From contig JAAVAE010000026.1 of the NCBI GenBank assembly GCA_014804245.1, positions 1 to 57,501 of the forward strand: 57,501 nt of DNA, read 5' to 3'. This stretch comes from Lachnospiraceae bacterium (GTDB lineage: Bacteria > Bacillota > Clostridia > Lachnospirales > Lachnospiraceae). Of the stretch, positions 15,483-23,986 are shown in pieces (position 1 is the stretch's first letter; each line of letters opens with the position of its first letter). The notes beneath the pieces were generated by a model. The model saw only the letters and a list, made by a program, of their open reading frames with translations, was not told the DNA's origin and ran no database searches. The position numbers and the translations under genes were made by a program.

Positions 15483-15701
15483 ATGAAGAAAAAATTTAAA
15501 CTGGAAGATTTAGACTGTGCAAACTGTGCCGCAAAGATGGAGGAAGCAATCAAGAAGATTGATGGCGTGAATGATGCGAACGTAAGCTTCCTGGCACAGA
15601 AGATGACCATTGATGCACAGGATGATAAGTTCGATGAAATCATGAAAGAGGTTGTCAGAGTCTGCGCCAAGGTAGAGCCTGACTGCCAGATTCTGATGTA
15701 A
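15483..15701 (+). CDS. Stand-alone heavy-metal-associated (HMA) domain protein
   Basis: 72 aa with the ferredoxin-like HMA fold. The metal-binding loop is DCANCAAK near residues 11-18, with the CxxC pair, and the rest matches IDGVNDANVSFLAQKMTI. It probably hands metal ions to the ATPase encoded 9 bp downstream. That ATPase has no N-terminal HMA domain of its own, so this looks like a split version of the usual fusion. The start is taken at ATG 15483 with GAGGG upstream. Confidence 0.9.
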   Translation: MKKKFKLEDLDCANCAAKMEEAIKKIDGVNDANVSFLAQKMTIDAQDDKFDEIMKEVVRVCAKVEPDCQILM

Positions 15702-15710
15702 GAGGGCATC

Positions 15711-17582
15711 ATGACAAAGAAACAGCAGAAAATGCTTGTTCGCATTATCATCACATTTGTCATCTTTGTGGGATTATTTGTTTGCGAACATGCCGGATTA
15801 CTGGATAGGATAGGGAATACATGGATTTTGTTCCTGATTTATCTGATTCCTTATCTGGTAATCGGCTATGACATTATTTATAAGGCAGCAAGAAACATCA
15901 GTCACGGGCAGGTGTTCGACGAAAACTTCCTTATGATGATTGCCACCTTTGGGGCCTTTGGTGTAAGGGAATATTCAGAGGCAGTAGCGGTCATGCTTTT
16001 TTATCAGGTTGGTGAACTGTTTCAGGGATATGCTGTGGGAAAATCCAGACAGTCTATTTCGGATATGATGGATATCTGTCCCGAGTATGCCAATGTTGAA
16101 ATAGATGGAAAGCTGACACAAGTGGATCCTGATGATGTGGAAATCGGGAGCGTTATCGTGGTGAAGCCGGGAGAGAGGATTCCTCTTGACGGTGTCGTGA
16201 TTGAAGGAGAATCTCTGATTGATACAGCAGCGCTTACCGGTGAGTCCGTACCGAGAAGGGCAGCTGTGGGAGATGATATCATAAGCGGCTGCGTCAATGG
16301 CAGCGGTACCCTTAAAGTCAGGGTTTCAAAAGAATTTGATGATTCCACGGTATCTAAGATACTGGAACTGGTAGAAAATGCCAGCAGTAAAAAAGCAAAG
16401 GTTGAAAACTTCATCACCAGATTTGCGAAATATTATACACCTGTGGTAACCATTTCGGCAGTTGCGCTTGCAGTGCTTCCGCCCCTTATTTTAGGAGGCG
16501 GATGGGGAGAATGGATACAGAGAGCGTGCATCTTTCTGGTAATTTCCTGCCCTTGTGCGCTGGTTATCTCAGTACCCCTTGGATTTTTCGGAGGAATAGG
16601 AGCAGCTTCGAAAATCGGCGTTCTGGTGAAAGGAAGCAACTATTTAGAAGCTGTTGCAGAAATGACTACCATTGTTTTTGACAAGACCGGAACCCTTACT
16701 AAAGGAGAGTTTAAAGTACAGGATATTCTTCCAAGTGATTGTACCAGAGAGGAACTTATAGAACTGGCAGCGCTTGGAGAAGCTTACTCCAATCATCCGA
16801 TTGCGGGCTCCATTAAGGAAGCTTACGGAAAAGAACCGGATTTAAGCCGGGTAGGGCAGGCAGAAGAAATTGCCGGACATGGCATTTGTGTTCCGATTGA
16901 TGAAAAAAAGGTGCTTCTGGGCAATGAAAAACTGATGAAAGCCAGACAGATTCCGTACATTGCGGCAGAGTGCACCGGAACGATTGTTTATGTGGCATGT
17001 GAAGAAAAGTATATGGGCGCGATCGTCATTGCCGATTCCGTAAAGGAGGGTGCAGGGGAAGCGATTCGGAGCATGAAGCAGGTGGGTGTCAAAAAATGCG
17101 TCATGCTGACCGGTGACAGGCAGCAGGCTGCCCAGGCAGTGGCGGAGGAACTTGGAATAGACGAGGTGCATGCGCAGCTTCTTCCGGGGGATAAGGTCTC
17201 TAAGGTTGAGGAACTTTTAAAAGCCCAGAAAGAAAAAGAAAAGCTGGCATTCGTAGGAGATGGAATCAATGATGCGCCGGTGCTGACCAGAGCTGATATT
17301 GGTATTGCCATGGGAAGCATGGGATCGGATGCGGCCATTGAAGCGGCGGATGTGGTTCTGATGGATGATGATGTGCGAAAGATTGCAGCCGTTGTAAGAA
17401 TATCCAGAAAGACCCTGCAGATTGTAAAGCAGAATATAGTGTTTGCACTTGGCATCAAGGCGCTGGTGCTGATTTTAGGGGCATTTGGTCTTGCCAATAT
17501 GTGGGAAGCGGTGTTTGCAGACGTGGGTGTATCGGTTATTGCAATCCTCAATGCCATGCGTGCATTAAAGATTGAAAAGTAG
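15711..17582 (+). CDS. Heavy-metal P1B-type ATPase (Zn/Cd/Pb exporter type)
   Basis: 623-aa P-type ATPase. The actuator motif TGES is near residue 178, the metal-channel CPC sits in SCPCALVIS near 282, the phosphorylation loop is DKTGTLT near 324, HP is in YSNHPIAG near 361, TGDR is near 467 and GDGINDAPVL is near 520. The CPC motif and late MxxxD-like helix suggest the Zn/Cd/Pb group rather than copper. It lacks an N-terminal metal domain, which is supplied by the separate HMA protein. It is the last gene of an ArsR-controlled efflux operon. Confidence 0.93.
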   Translation: MTKKQQKMLVRIIITFVIFVGLFVCEHAGLLDRIGNTWILFLIYLIPYLVIGYDIIYKAARNISHGQVFDENFLMMIATFGAFGVREYSEAVAVMLFYQVGELFQGYAVGKSRQSISDMMDICPEYANVEIDGKLTQVDPDDVEIGSVIVVKPGERIPLDGVVIEGESLIDTAALTGESVPRRAAVGDDIISGCVNGSGTLKVRVSKEFDDSTVSKILELVENASSKKAKVENFITRFAKYYTPVVTISAVALAVLPPLILGGGWGEWIQRACIFLVISCPCALVISVPLGFFGGIGAASKIGVLVKGSNYLEAVAEMTTIVFDKTGTLTKGEFKVQDILPSDCTREELIELAALGEAYSNHPIAGSIKEAYGKEPDLSRVGQAEEIAGHGICVPIDEKKVLLGNEKLMKARQIPYIAAECTGTIVYVACEEKYMGAIVIADSVKEGAGEAIRSMKQVGVKKCVMLTGDRQQAAQAVAEELGIDEVHAQLLPGDKVSKVEELLKAQKEKEKLAFVGDGINDAPVLTRADIGIAMGSMGSDAAIEAADVVLMDDDVRKIAAVVRISRKTLQIVKQNIVFALGIKALVLILGAFGLANMWEAVFADVGVSVIAILNAMRALKIEK

Positions 17583-17610
17583 AAAAAGGTACAGCAGTGT
17601 TGTAATTTAA

Positions 17611-17662
17611 CCCGCCGTTCACACAATCAGAGGTATGGAAAAATGATTGTGTGAACGGCGGG
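17611..17662. repeat. Perfect 19-bp inverted repeat between operons
   Basis: CCCGCCGTTCACACAATCA (17611-17629) is repeated inverted at 17644-17662 around a 14-nt loop. There is no T-run on either side, so it is not a standard intrinsic terminator. It may block transcription from the ATPase operon, stabilise mRNA or be a binding site. TATAAT at about 17671-17676 may be the -10 of the next operon. Confidence 0.85.
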
Positions 17663-17721
17663 CTTATGCTATAATATCCCAAAACGCAGTCAATCACAAA
17701 AGAGAAGCCGGTGACATTGTC

Positions 17722-18852
17722 ATGAAAAAGAAAATCCATTTTTTACCTGTATTATTATGTGTCTGCACGTTGGTGCTTTCGTCTCCTTTTTCTATCTATG
17801 TATGTGCAGCAGGCGAAGGCTATATTTATGCCGCAGCGGATTCGGACGCGGCAAAGGCGCTGGCGGGTGCTTATCAGGATTACAGACAGCGTTTCTCACA
17901 AATCAAAGACTATGCGGAAATCGAACCCGCGGGATTTGATATCATAGAAAATCAGATATTTCCCATAGAAACAAAAAGCTTTGGACAGGTCTCATTTGTG
18001 CCCGCAATGGATAAAAACTATCACAGGCTGGCGTTATTTTTTACGGATGAAAACGGCAGTGTGGTATATAAGACAGATCAGCTTGAGGTCAATAACCGCA
18101 ATCCGGGAGAAATGAAGCAGCCTCTGAGGGAATTAAAGGCGGTTTCTTTTCAGGAACTGAACGGGGATGGAAGAATGGATATCATTCTTATAACAACCTG
18201 TGTGAATGACAAAGGTGATTATGCCGGAAAGTCTTATAAGATTGGGGATGTCCTGTTTCAGGATGAAAAGGGATTTTACAGAGATTACAGAATTTCCGAT
18301 AAGATCAATCGATTCAGCATGAATAAAAGTGTGGATAGTATCGTGGCTTTTGTGAGGGATGGGTACTCCACAGAGTTTCTTTATACGGCAGCGACCAAAC
18401 AGGAGTTGTTAGAGCATGGGTTTGTGATTGCCAAGGAACAGTGTTATTACAGGCAGTTTGAGAAACTGGGAAGACTGGAGGTCGTGCCGGGCACCTATAC
18501 GATGGCAAACTTTGCCACATTTATGATTTACCTGATTAATGAGCAGGGATATATCGTGTGGAGCTTTCAGCCAATGGGAGAGTTTGACAATTTATATGCA
18601 CTTAAGGGAATGACCTGCAAAGATATTGACGGGGACGGAATGAAGGATATTCTTGTTCTTGCCAAATACAGCTACGAAGGTAACGGAAATGAAATGATTA
18701 CAGAAAGTGACTATTCAATTTACTATCAGAGGACAGGCGGCTTTTTTGAAGATAAGGAGATCAAGCTGAAGAATCCCTGCAGTGATGAAGATACAGTGTC
18801 GGGTCTTGTGGATAGTGCAAGAGCATATTGGGGGTGGAAAACAAAAGAATGA
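17722..18852 (+). CDS. Secreted VCBS/FG-GAP-like protein upstream of a two-component system
   Basis: 376 aa. The N-terminal signal peptide is MKKKIHFLPVLLCVCTLVLS with a likely cleavage after CAA near residue 34. The body contains two calcium-loop-like repeats, LNGDGRMDIILITT and DIDGDGMKDILVLAK, typical of VCBS/FG-GAP propeller proteins. The ATG at 17722 is used because the signal peptide begins there. Its stop overlaps the response regulator start (ATGA), so it is coupled to the sensor system. It may be an extracellular sensor accessory, which is inference from the operon. Confidence 0.8.
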   Translation: MKKKIHFLPVLLCVCTLVLSSPFSIYVCAAGEGYIYAAADSDAAKALAGAYQDYRQRFSQIKDYAEIEPAGFDIIENQIFPIETKSFGQVSFVPAMDKNYHRLALFFTDENGSVVYKTDQLEVNNRNPGEMKQPLRELKAVSFQELNGDGRMDIILITTCVNDKGDYAGKSYKIGDVLFQDEKGFYRDYRISDKINRFSMNKSVDSIVAFVRDGYSTEFLYTAATKQELLEHGFVIAKEQCYYRQFEKLGRLEVVPGTYTMANFATFMIYLINEQGYIVWSFQPMGEFDNLYALKGMTCKDIDGDGMKDILVLAKYSYEGNGNEMITESDYSIYYQRTGGFFEDKEIKLKNPCSDEDTVSGLVDSARAYWGWKTKE

Positions 18853-19502
18853 TTAAGATATTGATTGTAGATGATGAAAAACCGATTTGTGATCTGATCG
18901 ATTTGAATCTGTCAGCGTCCGGCTATCACTGTACGTCAGTACAAAATGGACTGGATGCGATTGATTTGATTGAAAAGGAAGTATTTGATCTGATTTTACT
19001 GGACATCATGCTGCCGGGGGCAGATGGTTATGACGTGATAGAATATATCCGTCCTCTGAAGATTCCCGTTATTTTTATTACAGCCAAGCATGAGGTGAAG
19101 GACAGAGTGAAGGGATTGAAGCTGGGGGCTGATGATTACCTGGTAAAGCCCTTTGATGTGGTAGAACTGGTGGCGCGGGTCGAGGCTGTCCTTCGGCGTT
19201 ACAATAAGACTGATAAGCAGCTTACGGCGGGAAATATCGTGGTGGATGTGGATGCAAGAAGAGTTCTGAGGGACGGAAGGCAGGTTATACTGACCAATAA
19301 GGAGTTTGGCTTATTGGTATTATTCATGCAGAACAAAAATGTAGCGCTGTTTCGGGAAGCGCTATATGAGAAGGTATGGGGAGACGAGTACATAGGAGAC
19401 AGCCGTACTCTGGATCTTCATGTACAGCGGCTTAGAAAGAAATTGGGCTGGGAACAGAACTTAGTGGCAGTATATAAGGTTGGTTACCGTTTGGAGGTAT
19501 AG
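18849..19502 (+). CDS. OmpR-family response regulator
   Basis: 217 aa. The receiver domain has the acidic pocket VDDEKP at residues 8-13, the phosphoacceptor Asp in LILLDIMLPGADGYD near 52, and ITAKHE and Lys in LVKPFD near 102. The C-terminal winged helix runs from about residue 125, including LTNKEFGLLVLFM, SRTLDLHVQRLRKKLG and YKVGYRLEV. OmpR-type proteins bind tandem direct repeats, which fits the 11-bp-period array downstream at 21747. It is coupled to the upstream VCBS gene and the downstream kinase. Confidence 0.95.
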   Translation: MIKILIVDDEKPICDLIDLNLSASGYHCTSVQNGLDAIDLIEKEVFDLILLDIMLPGADGYDVIEYIRPLKIPVIFITAKHEVKDRVKGLKLGADDYLVKPFDVVELVARVEAVLRRYNKTDKQLTAGNIVVDVDARRVLRDGRQVILTNKEFGLLVLFMQNKNVALFREALYEKVWGDEYIGDSRTLDLHVQRLRKKLGWEQNLVAVYKVGYRLEV

Positions 19503-19504
19503 GT

Positions 19505-20938
19505 TTGAAGTTTTCTTTAAAACTATTGCTGTGGACGATAATTGTCATGGCAATTGCGCTTGGAATCAGCGGCTTTTATTTTGTCAATTATGTTTTTGAG
19601 ACTTCCCTGGCGAGGGAAGCAGGGCAGGCACTTGATGAAAATAGCATTTTGTGTTTTGCTTTTGAGACTGCTGCATTAAACGTGCCGGCAAAGTATGATG
19701 TACTGCAGAATAATACGGTGGAGCAGATTGCGGCAAATTTGGAATCGGGCGGACAAAATGCTAATCGTATGCTGCGTCTGTCTGATGAGGAAAAAAACAC
19801 ATTGTATGCCAGCAGCAGATTTGAGACGGATGACGGACTGCTCCTGCAGACAGATGCCGTCACAAAGACATATCGCACGATTCGGTTGAATGACCGCTAT
19901 TACATACAGACCAGCAGCACCGTCAATGCCCTTGACAGAGTGCTGTATCTGGAAACGCTTCGGGATGTATCGGAGGTATTTAATGAAAGAGAATTAGGAT
20001 TTAAAGTCTATCAGCGGGTAACGATTATCATGTTGTTTTTCGGAACCATCATTATGCATCTGATCGCTTCCTGGCTGACGAAGCCAATCCGACTTCTTAC
20101 GAAGGCAACGAAGCGCATGGCGGCGGGAGACTATGATTATCGCGCAAAGCAGATCAGTGATGATGAATTGGGGCATCTGACCATTGACTTTAATCAGATG
20201 GCAGAGGCACTGGAAGAAAATATTAATAAATTAGAGGATGAGATACAGGCAAGAGAAGATTTTGTGGGAGCATTTGCACATGAATTAAAGACACCGCTTA
20301 CGGCTATCATCGGATATGCGGATATGCTGCGTTCCAGAAAACTGGATGAGGAGAAGAGTTTTTTATCCGCTAATTATATTTATACGGAAGGAAAGAGACT
20401 GGAAGCTATGTCGCTCCGCCTTCTGGATATTATGGTCACCAGACATGGGCAGGTGCAGTTTCAGGAGGTACCGGCAGAAAGCCTGTTTCTTTATGTCAAA
20501 GATATGTTTAAGACCAATGAAAGTATGAAATTTGAATATGTCTACGACAAAGCGGTGGTATGGGCAGAAAGCAATATGATCATAACTGTTCTGATTAATC
20601 TGCTAGACAATGCCTGCAAGGCCTCCGAGCCGGGCAATATCATAGAAGTAAATGGAAAAGCGGAAGAAACCGGCTATCGATTTACCGTGAGAGATCATGG
20701 GATTGGAATACCCCAGGAGGAATTGCAAAAGATTACAAAGGCATTTTACATGATAGATAAATCCAGAGCAAGAAGCAGAAATGGAGCAGGGCTGGGACTT
20801 TCCCTGTGTACGGAAATTTTATCTCTTCATGGCAGCAGCCTTGAAATAGACAGTACTCTGGGAGAGGGAACGAGGATCAGCTTTGTTCTTCCGGACAGGA
20901 GAAAGGAGGATGCAGGGCATGAAGAAATCAACCATTAA
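19505..20938 (+). CDS. Membrane sensor histidine kinase
   Basis: 477 aa. The start is a TTG at 19505 with GGAGGT upstream; no ATG fits the signal-anchor helix. The protein has a TM helix at residues about 7-28, an extracellular domain of about 140 residues, a second TM at about 175-195 and a HAMP linker. The HisKA box is FAHELKTPLTAIIGYADML with the phospho-His near 260. ATPase boxes N (LLDNACKAS), G1 (DHGIGIP) and G2 (GAGLGLSLC) follow. It should phosphorylate the regulator encoded 2 bp upstream. The signal is extracellular and unknown. Confidence 0.94.
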   Translation: MKFSLKLLLWTIIVMAIALGISGFYFVNYVFETSLAREAGQALDENSILCFAFETAALNVPAKYDVLQNNTVEQIAANLESGGQNANRMLRLSDEEKNTLYASSRFETDDGLLLQTDAVTKTYRTIRLNDRYYIQTSSTVNALDRVLYLETLRDVSEVFNERELGFKVYQRVTIIMLFFGTIIMHLIASWLTKPIRLLTKATKRMAAGDYDYRAKQISDDELGHLTIDFNQMAEALEENINKLEDEIQAREDFVGAFAHELKTPLTAIIGYADMLRSRKLDEEKSFLSANYIYTEGKRLEAMSLRLLDIMVTRHGQVQFQEVPAESLFLYVKDMFKTNESMKFEYVYDKAVVWAESNMIITVLINLLDNACKASEPGNIIEVNGKAEETGYRFTVRDHGIGIPQEELQKITKAFYMIDKSRARSRNGAGLGLSLCTEILSLHGSSLEIDSTLGEGTRISFVLPDRRKEDAGHEEINH

Positions 20939-21749
20939 TGTTGCATTCCTCATTTTTACAGTATTGGTAATGGTATGTTCCATCTGGGGACCGGAAATGC
21001 TTGCTGAGTATAGGGACAGGACGGTGCTTGACAGGATTAATACTCAGACGTCTGAAATGGAAGGAGAGGGCTATCGATATAAGCTTGATTATAATGAAAG
21101 ATTGTATATTCTGTCACAGGCATTAAACAGCCAGACTCCTCCGGAAAGCGAGCAGAATGCGCTTACCAGATTGGAGGATGAGACAAGAGATTATCAGGAG
21201 TTGGATGGCACTTATGCTTTCGTGGTCAATCACAGAGGTCCTACCGGGAAGGAAATAACGGATGAACAGATATTTGCTACCTGTAATCAGACGATTGCAT
21301 CCTTAAAGGAACTGGGAATGCTGCCGGATACGGTGAAGGATGTTAACGGAAGCGACTATGATGCCGTGCTTTATTCCGCAATTGACGTTTTAGAGCCTAG
21401 AAATAATGTTGCCGTCTGGAAGGTGAGTCTTTCTACCAATATCAAGAATGCAGATAAAAGCAATCGGCTGATAGATGCTTATCTTGATGCAGATGACGGA
21501 AAAGTGTATGAATTTTATGCCAGAACAGAATTGGAATGGTCGGATATTAATCCCGATGAACTGATTGAAAAGTGGAGTGCTTACATGGGGCTTTCAAGTC
21601 CCATTCCGTATGAGACAGAAAATCCCCTGTTGGAATCTACGCCTTATTACAAAAAATACGTATTTTCAGGGAGAGGGGATGAAAAATGTATCGTGACAAT
21701 TGGTTTTTACGAAGGAATTAATGAACTGTTTCTGAAAATCTCAAAATGA
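20919..21749 (+). CDS. Membrane-anchored extracytoplasmic protein of the two-component operon
   Basis: 276 aa from the ATG at 20919, which overlaps the end of the kinase gene and has AAAGGAGG upstream. An N-terminal signal anchor (residues about 7-24) is followed by a soluble domain with no recognised motif, containing many acidic and aromatic residues. I do not recognise the family. Position as the fourth gene of the operon suggests a partner that tunes the kinase. Its last codons run into the 11-bp repeat array, so the operator overlaps coding sequence. Confidence 0.75.
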   Translation: MKKSTINVAFLIFTVLVMVCSIWGPEMLAEYRDRTVLDRINTQTSEMEGEGYRYKLDYNERLYILSQALNSQTPPESEQNALTRLEDETRDYQELDGTYAFVVNHRGPTGKEITDEQIFATCNQTIASLKELGMLPDTVKDVNGSDYDAVLYSAIDVLEPRNNVAVWKVSLSTNIKNADKSNRLIDAYLDADDGKVYEFYARTELEWSDINPDELIEKWSAYMGLSSPIPYETENPLLESTPYYKKYVFSGRGDEKCIVTIGFYEGINELFLKISK

Positions 21750-21808
21750 TGCAGATTTGATGCAAAAATGATGGTACTATGATGCAAGAATGATGAAAAA
21801 ATGATGCA
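21747..21808. promoter_or_regulatory. Six-fold TGATGCA array with 11-bp period (response-regulator operator)
   Basis: TGATGCA or a close variant starts at 21747, 21758, 21769 (TGATGG), 21780, 21791 (TGATGAA) and 21802. The spacing is exactly 11 bp, so all copies face the same side of the helix. OmpR/PhoB-type regulators bind such direct half-sites cooperatively. The array lies between the two-component operon and the amidase gene. Confidence 0.8.
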
Positions 21809-21861
21809 CCCTGCGTGTAAGCTTAAAATAAGCAGTATGACACGAAAGGGGCATCATTTTT

Positions 21862-22668
21862 ATGTACAAAAGAAAAAACAGCAGGCGAACAAAGGGAAGA
21901 AAAAAGGGCTGGAAGATGGGACTGGCGTTAGCCGTTTTCTTTATGACATTGGTAACGGGAGTTTATACTTTTATGGAAATAAGCGCGCTGGCAGCGCCGG
22001 AGAAGGTATCTGTGCAGGTAAAGGAAATGGAGGCGCCAGAAGAACCGGAGACGTCAGAGAAAGAGATAATACCGGAAAAGACAGCGGAAGTAAAAGAAGA
22101 GCAGGAACGTCCTCTGATCGTTGTGGATGCAGGGCATGGCGGTGAAGATTCGGGTTGTGTGGGATACGGAGTTTATGAAAAAGATATAAATCTTCAAATT
22201 GCCATGCGCGTGAAGCGCAGGCTGGAAGAGCAGGGATTTCGGGTTATGATGCCAAGAGAAACAGATGAATTTCTTTCCGTTGAAGAAAGGGTGGAACTGG
22301 CAAACAGTTATCAGGCAGATGCCTATGTGAGCATTCATCAGAACACCTATGAGGGCAGTGATAAAAGTGTAAACGGCATTGAAATGTGGTATGACGGGGC
22401 TGATGGGAGCAGGGATAACGAAAGACTTGCAAGGCTGATTCATGAGGAAACCATAAGGAGTACCGGAGCGAACGAGAGGGTGCTGTGGGATATAGCGGAT
22501 CTGTGTGTGACGAACAGGACACTGATGCCTGCATGTCTGATTGAAACAGGGTTCCTGACAAACAAGGAGGAGTGCCGGAGACTTTCCACGGCGGAATATC
22601 AGGAAAAGATTGCAGAAGGGATTGTGGAAGGAATTGAATTGTACTTTTATTCCGAAACAGAACTGTAA
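21862..22668 (+). CDS. N-acetylmuramoyl-L-alanine amidase (Amidase_3)
   Basis: 268 aa. There is an N-terminal basic stretch and a signal-anchor helix (residues about 20-42). A Glu/Pro/Lys-rich linker follows to about 80, then the zinc amidase domain with VVDAGHGGEDSGC, INLQIAMRVKRRLEEQG, SIHQN and CLIETGFLTNKEE. These give the Zn-binding His, Glu and His residues and the catalytic Glu. It cleaves the stem peptide from peptidoglycan outside the membrane. The TGATGCA array just upstream suggests control by the two-component system, so that system may respond to wall state. Confidence 0.92.
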   Translation: MYKRKNSRRTKGRKKGWKMGLALAVFFMTLVTGVYTFMEISALAAPEKVSVQVKEMEAPEEPETSEKEIIPEKTAEVKEEQERPLIVVDAGHGGEDSGCVGYGVYEKDINLQIAMRVKRRLEEQGFRVMMPRETDEFLSVEERVELANSYQADAYVSIHQNTYEGSDKSVNGIEMWYDGADGSRDNERLARLIHEETIRSTGANERVLWDIADLCVTNRTLMPACLIETGFLTNKEECRRLSTAEYQEKIAEGIVEGIELYFYSETEL

Positions 22669-22680
22669 TGTATAAAATAT

Positions 22681-22742
22681 CCTTTTTTACCCATAATATG
22701 GATAGGATCAACGATCAACCAGTGAGATTCAGGGTAAAAAGG
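22681..22742 (+). promoter_or_regulatory. Leader hairpin overlapping the rubrerythrin ribosome site
   Basis: CCTTTTTTACCC (22681-22692) can pair with GGGTAAAAAGG (22732-22742, one bulged T). The right arm includes the AAAAGG part of the Shine-Dalgarno sequence. The RNA could therefore hide the start of the rubrerythrin message. The transcription start is unknown, so this is only a structural possibility. Confidence 0.4.
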
Positions 22743-22752
22743 AGAATGGATT

Positions 22753-23349
22753 ATGGCAGTAGATTTTAAAAACAGTGAGACAAAAGATAATTTGATGCGT
22801 TCATTTGCAGGAGAAAGCCAGGCAAGGAATCGATATACCTTTGCAGCAGCCCAGGCGAAGAAGGAAAATCTGCATGTGATTGAGGAAGTGTTTACTTATA
22901 CAGCAAATCAGGAAAAGGAGCATGCGGAAATTTTTTATAATCATTTAAAAGAACTTTCAGGCGAGACTATTCATGTGGACGGAGGATATCCTGTGGATAT
23001 AACGGATGACATGGTAAAGCTTCTGCGCATGGCACAGCATAATGAATACGAAGAACATGATCCTGTTTATAAGGTATTTGGGGAAAAGGCGAAAGAGGAG
23101 GGATTTCCTCAGGTTGCCAATTCGTTTTTTATGATTGCGGAAATTGAAAAGATACATGGAGACCGGTTTGGCAGATTTGCCGATCTGATGGAGAAGGACA
23201 GGCTGTTTGCTTCTGATCAGAAGACCAGCTGGATCTGCTTAAACTGCGGTTATATTTATGAAGGTGAAGCAGTGCCGCCCAAGTGCCCTGTATGTGCTCA
23301 TGATAAGGGATATTTCATCAGACTTGAGCAGTCTCCATATGAAAATTAG
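22753..23349 (+). CDS. Rubrerythrin
   Basis: 198 aa peroxide-scavenging di-iron protein. The N-terminal four-helix ferritin-like domain has SFAGESQARNRY and EKEHAEIFY, and the second pair of ligands is in FFMIAEIEKIHGDRF near residue 125. The C-terminal rubredoxin-like domain has CLNCGY and CPVC (residues about 165-185). It reduces hydrogen peroxide in the cytoplasm of anaerobes. AAAAGGAG lies upstream of the ATG. Confidence 0.95.
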   Translation: MAVDFKNSETKDNLMRSFAGESQARNRYTFAAAQAKKENLHVIEEVFTYTANQEKEHAEIFYNHLKELSGETIHVDGGYPVDITDDMVKLLRMAQHNEYEEHDPVYKVFGEKAKEEGFPQVANSFFMIAEIEKIHGDRFGRFADLMEKDRLFASDQKTSWICLNCGYIYEGEAVPPKCPVCAHDKGYFIRLEQSPYEN

Positions 23350-23402
23350 TAAAAAAATGCGCAAAGCTTTATGAATTAATTCTTAATACTGGCTTCTGGT
23401 AA

Positions 23403-23432
23403 TTGACATAAACGCTCGATACGGAATATAAT
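23403..23432 (+). promoter_or_regulatory. Sigma-A promoter of the VanZ-like gene
   Basis: TTGACA (23403-23408), 18 bp, TATAAT (23427-23432), about 45 bp upstream of the ATG. Confidence 0.8.
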
Positions 23433-23476
23433 AACTCTGTTGTAGGTGATTTAGCAGACTGAAAATGGGGTAGGCT

Positions 23477-23986
23477 ATGAAGAATAAAAAAAGATGGCCT
23501 TTTATATTAGCGTTATGGATTGTTTTTGGATTACTGGTAGCCGGTGTTGCATATTTGTCCTTCCAAAACGGCGAAGATGCAAAGCTGCTTGGAAAACAGG
23601 TTATTACAAAGCTGGCTGAAGTGCAGTATTCTTCTCAGGAAATTTCAGAAAATGACATGAATGCATTTACTTATATGATCAGGCAAAACGGAAGAATCAT
23701 TGCGTTCCTTCTTATTGGTATTGTAGGAACAATCACGATTCATGTTTCATGTGCAAAGTGTAATTGGCTTATTAGAACATGTATAACTGCGGTTATCCTG
23801 GTGGCAATTGCTTATTTAACCGAAAAGCTGAAAATTTATATTCCCACCAGGCATTACAGTTATGAGGAAATGCTGGTCAGTATGGCGTCAGCAGCAGCCG
23901 GATTTATTTTGGTTTCAGCAGTCACACTGACTGTCAAAGCTGTGAAGGGCTTTTTCCGCCTGATGGCGGCAAGCCATGTTTCATAA
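23477..23986 (+). CDS. VanZ-like membrane protein
   Basis: 169 aa with four hydrophobic helices (residues about 8-25, 72-90, 97-115, 138-158) and the VanZ-type RHYSYEEML segment near residue 131. VanZ proteins lower teicoplanin or other envelope-drug sensitivity by an unclear mechanism. It has its own promoter. Its 3' end overlaps the convergent pyrI gene by 6 bp. Confidence 0.75.
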   Translation: MKNKKRWPFILALWIVFGLLVAGVAYLSFQNGEDAKLLGKQVITKLAEVQYSSQEISENDMNAFTYMIRQNGRIIAFLLIGIVGTITIHVSCAKCNWLIRTCITAVILVAIAYLTEKLKIYIPTRHYSYEEMLVSMASAAAGFILVSAVTLTVKAVKGFFRLMAASHVS

